NCBI GenBank assembly: GCA_963732865.1
Contig: CAVTBC010000001.1
Coordinates: 682,001 to 746,000 of the forward strand
Length of the DNA: 64,000 nucleotides
From: JADLGL01 sp963732865
GTDB taxonomy: Bacteria > Pseudomonadota > Alphaproteobacteria > Rhizobiales > Kaistiaceae
Direction of reading: 5' to 3'
The number at the start of each line of letters is the position of its first letter. Positions within the stretch are counted from its first letter, which is position 1. The notes beneath the pieces are model-generated. The model had not been told where the DNA came from and did no database searches. It was given only the letters and a program-made list of their open reading frames with translations. The position numbers and the translations under genes were made by a program. Positions 53,209 to 60,464 of this stretch are shown here, piece by piece.

Positions 53209-54180
53209 CTACTTCGACTGCGACCCCGGGTCGACGCGCGCCGGCGCCGGCGGCTCACCACCGCCGACTTTGGCACCCAGCCGCGATGCCATCGCTTCGC
53301 TGCGGAAGTCGACAACGTCGCCTGCCGTTTCCTCAAAGCCAAGCAGCCCGGCGAGCGCCGGCCCCGTCGGCTCCTTGCCGATCTTCGCACCCGCCCGCGC
53401 CGCAAAGGATGCATCGCGGAAATCGACATCGGCAACATCGTCGAAGCCAAGCAGCTGGCCGCCCGCAAGCGCCGGCCCGGTGTTCTCGACGCCGATCTTC
53501 GCGCCGGCCCGCGCCGCGAAGGACGCATCGCGGAAATCGATGTCGACCATATCGTCGAATCCGAGCAGCTGACCGCCCGCCGGCTCGCCCGGCTCGTCGC
53601 CGATCTTCGCGCCAGCCCGCCCCGCAAAGGACGCGTCGCGGAAATCGACTTCGACCGCATCGTCGAAGCCAAGCAGCTGACCGGCCGCAAGCGCCGGCTC
53701 GCCCGGTTCCTTGCCGATCTTCGCACCGGCCCGCGCCGCAAAGGACGCATCGCGGAAATCGACGTTAGCCCCATCGTCGAAGCCAAGCAGCTGGCCGCTC
53801 GCAAGCGCCGGCCCGACCGGCTCGCCAACCTTCGCACCGGCGCGCGCCGCGAAGGACGCATCGCGGAAATCGACGTTGGCCGCGTCGTCGAAGCCAAAAA
53901 GCTGACCGCTCTCAAGGGGCGACCCGGTCGGCTCTCCGCCGATCTTCGCACCAGCCCGCGCCGCGAAAGATGCATCGCGGAAATCGACATCAGCCGCATC
54001 ATCGAAGCCAAAAAGCCCGGCAAGCGCCAGCCGTTTCGGCTCGAAGCCGATCTTCGCGCCCGTCCGGGCGGCGAATGAGGCATCACGGAAATCGACATCT
54101 GTAACATCGCCGAAACCGAGAAGCCGTTCGCTCGCGGGCTTGTCGGCCGGTTTGCGCTGGGATGTAAGAACTTGCTTCAT
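53209..54180 (-). CDS. Eight-repeat protein, candidate multi-core modified-peptide precursor
   Basis: The 323-residue protein has a 19-residue Lys/Gln/Ser-rich head (MKQVLTSQRKPADKPASER) and then eight tandem repeats of 36-38 residues. The core of each is a GFDD followed by VDFRDASFAARAGAKIG, and a short spacer of the type EP-x-GPALA-x-GQ ends it. Repeats start at residues 20, 56, 94, 131, 169, 205, 243 and 279. Seven are near-identical in FRDASFA, while the eighth is diverged (DFRSEAMASRLGAKVG). There is no signal peptide or membrane span. AAGGGG precedes the start. It is the first gene of the operon with the HExxH enzyme. Confidence 0.78.
   Translation of the reverse strand: MKQVLTSQRKPADKPASERLLGFGDVTDVDFRDASFAARTGAKIGFEPKRLALAGLFGFDDAADVDFRDASFAARAGAKIGGEPTGSPLESGQLFGFDDAANVDFRDASFAARAGAKVGEPVGPALASGQLLGFDDGANVDFRDASFAARAGAKIGKEPGEPALAAGQLLGFDDAVEVDFRDASFAGRAGAKIGDEPGEPAGGQLLGFDDMVDIDFRDASFAARAGAKIGVENTGPALAGGQLLGFDDVADVDFRDASFAARAGAKIGKEPTGPALAGLLGFEETAGDVVDFRSEAMASRLGAKVGGGEPPAPARVDPGSQSK
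53263..54123 (-). repeat. Tandem repeat array of about 111 bases, eight units
   Basis: The coding repeats have periods of 108-114 bases (residue spacings 36, 38, 37, 38, 36, 38, 36). The DNA of the central part (for example the reverse complement of GCATCGCGGAAATCGAC) recurs almost exactly in seven units, and the spacers differ more. This pattern, conserved cores with variable spacers, points to duplication followed by selection on the core. Confidence 0.8.
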
Positions 54181-54305
54181 AACAGAAATCCCCTTGATGC
54201 CATGACGGCCTGCTGCTGCACTGTGCGCGTCCTGCGACTTGCGTCCAATCGGACCGCCCCCGCCTAGTGCCGAATGAATCGGGCCACGCTAGCACCTTGT
54301 ATTAT

Positions 54306-54334
54306 ATCGTATTAGGCGCGCCATAGTCGGTCAA
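54306..54334 (-). promoter_or_regulatory. Candidate promoter of the repeat-protein operon
   Basis: On the minus strand TTGACC (54334-54329) lies 17 bases from TACGAT (54311-54306), with a TATAAT just after it at 54306-54301. It reads toward the repeat gene, leaving a leader of about 120 bases. Housekeeping sigma-70 is likely. Confidence 0.5.
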
Positions 54335-54469
54335 CAGAACACGCGGGACCTGCGAAGGGACCGGCAGACGATGGCTTTTTGGCCACAGCGCGTTGTAAAT
54401 CGGCGCCCTGCCGTTTCGACCCGAGGGCCAGACGTGCGACATGAACTCTGCGGTCGAAGGAGGGGTCGA

Positions 54470-55492
54470 ATGCCAACCTTGAGATTTTGGCGAGCAGCGC
54501 TGGTTACTTTCGCGATGGCGACCGCGATGCTGACGGCGGCGGATGCGCAAGACGCGGCGCCGTTCAGCCTCGAGGGAAAGACGATCCGGATCTTGGTTGC
54601 CCAACCGCCCGGGTCGTCACGCGATCTGGAATCCCGGTTGTTGGCGCAGTATCTTGGCCGCTATCTGCCAGGTAATCCGACATTCGTCGTGCAGAACCTA
54701 GACGGCGCGGCCGGGCTGCGCATGTTGCAGTACGCAACGCAGCTAGATCCCCTGACCGACCTGACGATCCTGTCCTTGCCGAGCGGTTTGCCGTTTCGCG
54801 TGCGGACAGGTGAAACGCAGGGGCTATTCGATCCGCTCACCGCGAACTGGCTCGGCAGCATACGAGGCAGCGCTATCGTCTGTGTGATGTCGCTCGCGAA
54901 GGTCAATTCGGTCCAAGATATGATCGGACGCGACCTCAATGTTGCGTCGACGAACGCGTCGGGACAGGCGGTCGCGATCTACCGAATGCTCAACCGGACC
55001 CTCGGCATGCATCTCAACATCATTTCCGGATACGACGGGACACCGTTGCAGGTGCTGGCCCTGCAACGCGGCGAGGTGGACGGCCTGTGCAACAACTACG
55101 TGTCCTACCGCGAGATGCGGCCCGCGGTCGATGACGGGACGGCCCGCATGGCATTTTACATGGACAATGCCCCGCGTGACGATATCGACGCGCCCTATCT
55201 GTTTGACCAGCCATTCGACCCCGACGCACTCGATCTGCTGAAGCGCGCGCTCGCGGCGATCTCGTATAACGGGCCATTCTCAATCCCCGCAGGAGCAGAT
55301 CCGGCGTTCGTCGCGCTGATCCAGACGGCGTTCGATGCGGCCGTCGTCGATCCCGAGTTCATCGCGGCCGTCGAAGCGCTCGGCCTCGACTATCACTACC
55401 GCAGCGGCGCCGACATCGCGGCGGCGGTCGCCGAACTCTTCGCGACGCCTGACGAGATCGTCGCCGAATTGAACGCGCTGATGGCGGAATGA
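54470..55492 (+). CDS. TctC-type substrate-binding protein
   Basis: The start at 54470 (MPTLRFWRAALVTFAMATAM) follows AAGGAGG and gives a signal peptide cut near ADAQ; an upstream in-frame ATG adds 33 unlikely residues. The 340-residue protein has the Bug/TctC pattern (IRILVAQPPGSSRDLESRLLAQYLGRYLPGNP, QNLDGAAGLRML, NVASTNASGQAVA). It would deliver a carboxylate to the TctA permease farther right. It is divergent from the repeat operon across a 289-base gap and overlaps the methyltransferase gene by four bases. Confidence 0.83.
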   Translation: MPTLRFWRAALVTFAMATAMLTAADAQDAAPFSLEGKTIRILVAQPPGSSRDLESRLLAQYLGRYLPGNPTFVVQNLDGAAGLRMLQYATQLDPLTDLTILSLPSGLPFRVRTGETQGLFDPLTANWLGSIRGSAIVCVMSLAKVNSVQDMIGRDLNVASTNASGQAVAIYRMLNRTLGMHLNIISGYDGTPLQVLALQRGEVDGLCNNYVSYREMRPAVDDGTARMAFYMDNAPRDDIDAPYLFDQPFDPDALDLLKRALAAISYNGPFSIPAGADPAFVALIQTAFDAAVVDPEFIAAVEALGLDYHYRSGADIAAAVAELFATPDEIVAELNALMAE

Positions 55493-56379
55493 TCGTCGAT
55501 CAGCCGCTGCCTTTGACGTTCCGCTATCCGACGACCACTGGCGAGGATTTGCCGCGTCTTGCGCGGCTGGCCTTTGATCTGTCGGCGATCCACTGCGACG
55601 TCTGCCGCAACTATCATGTGATGTGGCCGTATCTGCGGTCAATCGGCGCCAATGGGCTTGGGCCGGAATTTGCCTGGCCGATTCAAGTGGAAACTTGCGC
55701 CACCGCCGCCGAGGGCCGGAGCGATGTGCACTGGCTCCTTGCGGGCGCGGCCGACTCAGGTCAGCTGGCCCTCGTGGCGGCTGCGATGGCGCGGGCCGGG
55801 ACGCCTTTTCGCGCGACCGTCGTCGACCGTTGCGCCACGCCGCTCGCACTTTGCACGGCCCACGCCGCAGCGAGGGGAATTGATCTGGAAACGCTGCAGA
55901 GCGACCTGATGGAATTTGCGCGACCGGAGGCGTTCGACGCCGTCATGCTGCACCACATCCATGCCTTCTTTCCGCTCGAGGAGCGGGCGGCCTTCGTTCG
56001 TCATGCAGCGAGTTGGGTGGCACCGGGAGGAAAGGTGTTCATGACCGCATCGTCCGACGACGGCGACACGCCTCCCCCCGTCCATCCCAATCCGGCCTTC
56101 AACAAGTGGCGTGCTGCGGCCGTCCGTGCCGCCGTTGCCAAGGGTGAACTCGACTTGCCCGAAGATCTGGACACTTTCCTGACGCATATGGAGCAGATGC
56201 GCGACCCGCGGCGAAAGGCGGAGGGACCGCAGGATCTGGACCAGACGAAGGGCTGGTTGGTCGGCGCGGGGTTGGAAATTCTCGAGGTGGTTCCGCTGCC
56301 GCCTGCCCAGGAGGAGGTATTGATCCGAGGAGCCACACGGCAACGCATTATGATTGTGGCGCAGAAACCGCTTCCGTAG
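55489..56379 (+). CDS. Class I SAM-dependent methyltransferase
   Basis: The 296-residue protein has a Rossmann-like methyltransferase core: WLLAGAADSGQLALVAAAMARAG (SAM loop, unusual for DxGxG), ATVVDRCATPLALC (acidic motif), FDAVMLHHIHAFFP and WVAPGGKVFMTASSDDG. The N-terminal 75 residues have a Cys-x-x-Cys-like pair (HCDVCRNYHVM) that may bind a metal. The acceptor is unknown. It is coupled to the TctC gene by an ATGA overlap and runs into the opposing ATP-grasp gene by 32 bases, so it may be a late insertion in a tct operon. Confidence 0.75.
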   Translation: MIVDQPLPLTFRYPTTTGEDLPRLARLAFDLSAIHCDVCRNYHVMWPYLRSIGANGLGPEFAWPIQVETCATAAEGRSDVHWLLAGAADSGQLALVAAAMARAGTPFRATVVDRCATPLALCTAHAAARGIDLETLQSDLMEFARPEAFDAVMLHHIHAFFPLEERAAFVRHAASWVAPGGKVFMTASSDDGDTPPPVHPNPAFNKWRAAAVRAAVAKGELDLPEDLDTFLTHMEQMRDPRRKAEGPQDLDQTKGWLVGAGLEILEVVPLPPAQEEVLIRGATRQRIMIVAQKPLP

Positions 56380-57385
56380 CCGGACCATTCACCGCGGGCG
56401 CCACGTCCTTTTTTGCCGATGGTTTGCAGGGGCGAAATATCTGCAGCCGCGGCTCGGGCAACGGGAAAATGATCTTCCGCGGGCCTTCAATTGGCGTGTC
56501 GATTGCCGACAGCGCGGCCAACATTCGGCTACGAAACAACTCCCGGCGATCGGCAAATAGGTCGGCCTTGCCCTGTTCGGCCCATAAGGGTGGGAAGGTC
56601 GGGTTGGTGTTGATCTCGTAAGTCTGCAGTCGGCCATTGACGATGCTATAGTCGATGCGTCCGAAGTCGATGTCGGCGACATCGAAGGCGCGCCGGATGG
56701 CGTCGGCATGCGGAATTTCGCGAATGAAGTGCTGCACCTCATCGAGGTAAGGGGCGCTGTCTTCGCGCTTGCGCGTGCCGCGCTTCACGTACCAGTCGTT
56801 GTGATGGAACAAATGGTGCGGCACCAGATGGTCGCCCACTTTGAAGACGCCGTATTTGCGGTAGATGCCGTTTTCGTCAGGTTCGGCGCAAAGCTCCACC
56901 GCGATCCTACGCTTCATCGGCAGGCCGGCGTTGCGGAGCCGACCGATCGCTTCGATCAGTTCGTTCTCGGAGTAGAGCAGCGGCGTGTCCGGTTTCTGGC
57001 AATCATCCTCGCTGCGGATGAAAACCGGGTATGTAGCCGGCATCTCGCCGGAGTCGAGACGATAGGCGGAAAAATCGTTCAGGCCCATTCGCGCAAACTG
57101 GCGAAGCAGCGGGTAGCGTTCCAGCACGCGCGCGGGCCAGTTGAGTATCTTCGCATTTGGCGCGGCCTGCTGGATCAGTCGCGCAACCCCCTCCGCGACT
57201 TGTATCTCATAGGCAGTCAGTCGATCGAAGTCGGTGAAGACATAGTGGCCCACCGGGGCACGCCGAGACGAGAACAGCGAGCAATAGTCAAGGAGCCTGA
57301 CATCGGCCGCACCATGCGAGACCACCTGCTCGGCCACGGTCTTGATGGTGTGCGCGTAGTCATGATGGGTAACGATGTAGATCAT
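56348..57385 (-). CDS. ATP-grasp-like protein of unknown substrate
   Basis: The 345-residue protein ends its core with IDYSIVNGRLQTYEINTNPT, the Mg-ATP stretch of ATP-grasp enzymes, after FPVFIRSEDDCQ and a loop RRIAVELCAEPDENGIYRKYGVFKVG that would hold ATP. The N-terminal half (MIYIVTHHDYAHTIKTVAEQVV) is a Rossmann-like pre-grasp domain. Such enzymes link a carboxylate to an amine. A C-terminal Pro/Ala-rich tail follows. Running against the tct genes suggests a role in peptide or glycan-type modification near by, but there is no proof of substrate. Confidence 0.68.
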   Translation of the reverse strand: MIYIVTHHDYAHTIKTVAEQVVSHGAADVRLLDYCSLFSSRRAPVGHYVFTDFDRLTAYEIQVAEGVARLIQQAAPNAKILNWPARVLERYPLLRQFARMGLNDFSAYRLDSGEMPATYPVFIRSEDDCQKPDTPLLYSENELIEAIGRLRNAGLPMKRRIAVELCAEPDENGIYRKYGVFKVGDHLVPHHLFHHNDWYVKRGTRKREDSAPYLDEVQHFIREIPHADAIRRAFDVADIDFGRIDYSIVNGRLQTYEINTNPTFPPLWAEQGKADLFADRRELFRSRMLAALSAIDTPIEGPRKIIFPLPEPRLQIFRPCKPSAKKDVAPAVNGPATEAVSAPQS

Positions 57386-57503
57386 CGCGCTCGTTCGCTG
57401 TCGGATTCGATGGGGCCTTGCGCCGACCCGGAGGGAGTGGGCTTTGGCGGAAAACTAGAATAGTGAAACGCTACGTAGCCGACAACGCGCGCGGGACCGG
57501 TCC

Positions 57504-59477
57504 ATGGAAGCACTGGCGGGCCTTGCCCTTCTGTTCAAGGGCGCGACGCTGGTCTCCCTGTTCGGCGGCGTTCTCTACGGTCTTCTGATCGGTATCATTC
57601 CCGGCATTGGCACCGGCATGGCGCTGGCGCTGTTGTTGCCGCTGACGCTCACCCTCGACGCTTCGACTGCCCTTGCCGCGATCATCGGGCTGATGGCCGT
57701 CAATACAACCTCCGACACAATCCCGGCGGTGATGTTTGGCGTGCCCGGCACCGCGGGCGCCGCCGCCACCGTCATCGACGGCTATCCGATGTCGAAACAG
57801 GGCCGGACCAAGGAAGCCCTCGGTGCCGCGTATACGGCCTCTGTAATCGGCGGCGTCTTCGGCGCGATCCTGCTCGGCATTTCCATGCCGGTCGTCGGCA
57901 CGTTCATTCCCCGAATTGGCACACCCGAACTCCTGGCCGTCTGCATTTTCGGCATCAGCTTCGTTTCCGCCGTTTCGGGCCGCAGCGTCCTCAAGGGCAT
58001 GTCGAGCGCCTTGATCGGCATTCTTCTCGCCTTCGTCGGCATCTCCGTCCAGACGGGCGAGTCGCGGTGGACGTTCGGCACACTCTATCTCTGGGACGGT
58101 GTCCCGCTCATCCCGCTGGCGCTCGGCCTGTTCGCCATTCCGGCGATGATCGATTTCATCAACCGGCCGATGCTGGCAGGCGGCGCGGCACCGGGGGCCG
58201 AGGGCGACAGCCTTGGGCGGGGCGTCCGCACCGCCCTCCGCCACTGGCTCCTTATCCTGCGCTCAAGCTGGATCGGCACGGCCCTCGGCGCCGTCCCCGG
58301 CATCGGCGTGACGGTGATCGACTGGATCGCCTATGGCTCGGCGGTGCGGACGTCGCGGGATCCGGAAAAATTCGGCCAGGGCGACATTCGCGGCGTCATC
58401 GCCCCGGAAGCCTCTAACAACGCCAAGGATGGCGGGTCGCTGATCCCCGCTCTATCGCTCGGCATCCCGGGCGGCGCCGGCATGGCGCTGGTCCTCGGCG
58501 CTTTCCTGATGCACGGCATCACGCCCGGACCGGACATGCTCGGTGCGCATCTCGATCTCACCTACATGCTGGTCTGGGGATTGGTGCTGGCCAACATCAT
58601 CGGCGCCGGTATCTGCCTCGCCTTCACCCCGCAGCTCGCGCGCCTGCTGGACGTGCCGGCCAAATATCTGGTGCCGTTCATCCTGACGATGGTCATGATG
58701 GGAGCATTCCAGGGCACGCAAAGCCTCAACGATCTTTGGGAGCTCGTCCTGATCGGCGCGGCGGCCTATTTCATGAAGTCGATCGACTGGCCGCGTCCGC
58801 CACTAATCCTGGGATTCGTCCTCGGTGATATCATCGAGCGCTACCTCTTCATTTCGGTGCAGGTCTACGACTGGCATTGGCTGCTCCGGCCCGGGGTCAT
58901 CGTCCTGCTGCTGGCGGCTGCCTTCGTTCTGTTGCGGCCACTGTTCGGCAAGGTGCGGCGCAACGCGGTTTCGTTTGAGGGCCATGTCGGCAAGGCGACA
59001 CGAGCGACGTCCATCGCCACTGCTGTTTTTGCCGCCGTTCTCGCCGCCGCGGTCAGCGCCGGCCTGGTGATCGCATTTGGCTGGAGCCGCGCCGACCGCG
59101 TCGGGCCCATCACGGTCGGCGCAACGGCGCTCGTCTTCCTCCTTGCCATTGTCGTGACATCGGGGGCCGCCGCGATCCGCACGCCCGCCGCCGCGGGTCG
59201 ACCGGATTTCGGGTCGACCTCCAGGGGGATCGTCAGCCTCGGGCTGATGACGGGCTACATCGTCCTGGCCGCGCTGATCGGCATGCTGCCAGCCGTGCTC
59301 GCCTTCGTGCCGGCGGTTTTCCTGACGGTGCACCGGCGGCCTGGCTGGGGAATGATCGTGCTGACGGTCGTCACCTTCGCCTTCGCGGTTGGCTTGTTCG
59401 AGTGGATTCTCGCCCTGCCCTGGCCGCGACCGATCTTCCCACAACTACAAAACCTGATCTTCAGCGCCGTGCGCTGA
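57504..59477 (+). CDS. TctA-type permease fused to a TctB-like C-terminal part
   Basis: The 657-residue membrane protein begins with the TctA family domain of about 500 residues: GLLIGIIPGIGTGMALALLLP, VNTTSDTIPAVMFGVPGTAGAAATVIDGYPM, and later AYTASVIGGVFGAILLG, the two known conserved blocks. The last 150 residues add four hydrophobic spans (VIAFGWSRADRVGPITVGAT...), resembling the small TctB subunit. So the large and small membrane subunits are joined here. With TctC it makes a tripartite carboxylate uptake system that needs no ATP. It converges on the ApbE gene. Confidence 0.82.
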   Translation: MEALAGLALLFKGATLVSLFGGVLYGLLIGIIPGIGTGMALALLLPLTLTLDASTALAAIIGLMAVNTTSDTIPAVMFGVPGTAGAAATVIDGYPMSKQGRTKEALGAAYTASVIGGVFGAILLGISMPVVGTFIPRIGTPELLAVCIFGISFVSAVSGRSVLKGMSSALIGILLAFVGISVQTGESRWTFGTLYLWDGVPLIPLALGLFAIPAMIDFINRPMLAGGAAPGAEGDSLGRGVRTALRHWLLILRSSWIGTALGAVPGIGVTVIDWIAYGSAVRTSRDPEKFGQGDIRGVIAPEASNNAKDGGSLIPALSLGIPGGAGMALVLGAFLMHGITPGPDMLGAHLDLTYMLVWGLVLANIIGAGICLAFTPQLARLLDVPAKYLVPFILTMVMMGAFQGTQSLNDLWELVLIGAAAYFMKSIDWPRPPLILGFVLGDIIERYLFISVQVYDWHWLLRPGVIVLLLAAAFVLLRPLFGKVRRNAVSFEGHVGKATRATSIATAVFAAVLAAAVSAGLVIAFGWSRADRVGPITVGATALVFLLAIVVTSGAAAIRTPAAAGRPDFGSTSRGIVSLGLMTGYIVLAALIGMLPAVLAFVPAVFLTVHRRPGWGMIVLTVVTFAFAVGLFEWILALPWPRPIFPQLQNLIFSAVR

Positions 59478-59501
59478 TCCGGTTGCGCTGACGGCGGCCG
59501 T

Positions 59502-60464
59502 CTAGGCCGGACTCGGTTCCGCTGCGCAAAGAGCGCCGGTGGCGATCTCGCGCAGTGCCGCGCCCTCGCGAATGAAGAACAGCGTATCGAGGCCGAGGCG
59601 CGCCGCCATCGCCGGCCCCTTCACCTCCCCGAGGACCATCAATGCGGTTGCCCAAGCGTCGGCCGACATGCACTCGTTGGCCAACACGGTGACCGAAGCA
59701 ACCTGGCTCTGCGATGGATGGCCCGTCGCGGGATCGATCGTGTGGGAGAGATCGCTCCCCTCCCAGGTAACCCAATGGCGATAGTCGCCGGACGTCGCGA
59801 CCGCCCGACCGTTTAGCTCGATCACGCCGGCGACTTCGCGCGCGGTCCGGTCCGGACGCTCGACGGCAACTGCCCAGGGCACGTCGCCGGGCTTGACGCC
59901 GGCGCTCCGCATCTCGCCGTCGATGGCGACCAGATAGTCGGCGATCCCGGCGGCCTCCAGACAGTGCGCAAGTTGATCGACGCCAAACCCCTTGGCGATG
60001 CCGCCGAGGTCGATGCGGACGGGCTGGCGTTTGCGGAGCCGGGCCCCGCCAAAGTCGAGTTCAAGCAGATCGAACCCGGAACCGCGATGCCTGGACAGCG
60101 CTTTGATCAGATCGCGGTCAGGACGATCACCGCGGGGACCGAAGCCCCACGCGTCCACCATGGCGCCGACGCCGATGTCGAAGGCGCCGTTGCTGGCGCG
60201 TCCAATCTCGATCGCCCGCCGCATGACGGTGGCGAGTTCCGGCGGGATGTCGATCCAAACGCCAGTTGTCGTATTGTTTAACCGGCTAAGGTCGGAGTCC
60301 GGTTTCCAGGTCGACATCTGCCAATCGACGACATCGACCATTGCCTGAAGGCGGGCGTGCAGCGCTTCCAGATCGGATCGCGGCGGCGTGTAGAACACCG
60401 CCGAGTACCGTGTGCCCATCGTCGGACCATTCAGCGCATAGCGCTGCATCGCGTCAGTAGACAT
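59502..60464 (-). CDS. apbE: FAD:protein FMN transferase
   Basis: Starting at 60464 (MSTDAMQRYALNGPTMGTRY) the 320-residue enzyme has the ApbE fold: TMGTRYSAVFY, VRIDLGGIAKGFGVDQL, YLVAIDGEMRSAG, and the C-terminal DYRHWVTWEGSDLSHTIDPATGHP. It uses FAD to attach FMN through phosphate to a Thr or Ser of an exported protein, so it belongs with the PepSY and DUF2271 genes upstream. The start overlaps the flavoreductase end by 11 bases. No clear Tat or Sec signal is seen, which is unusual for an enzyme that acts outside. Confidence 0.87.
   Translation of the reverse strand: MSTDAMQRYALNGPTMGTRYSAVFYTPPRSDLEALHARLQAMVDVVDWQMSTWKPDSDLSRLNNTTTGVWIDIPPELATVMRRAIEIGRASNGAFDIGVGAMVDAWGFGPRGDRPDRDLIKALSRHRGSGFDLLELDFGGARLRKRQPVRIDLGGIAKGFGVDQLAHCLEAAGIADYLVAIDGEMRSAGVKPGDVPWAVAVERPDRTAREVAGVIELNGRAVATSGDYRHWVTWEGSDLSHTIDPATGHPSQSQVASVTVLANECMSADAWATALMVLGEVKGPAMAARLGLDTLFFIREGAALREIATGALCAAEPSPA

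Noticed and set aside
53263..54123. Tandem array considered as CRISPR
   Set aside because: The units are about 111 bases, in frame, and fully coding; there are no short constant repeats with unrelated spacers.
56348..57385. ATP-grasp gene as a graspetide-type ligase for the repeat protein
   Set aside because: It lies beyond the TctC and methyltransferase genes, and the repeats lack the Thr/Ser/Lys plus Asp/Glu ring pattern typical of graspetides; I kept it as an ATP-grasp protein of unknown substrate.
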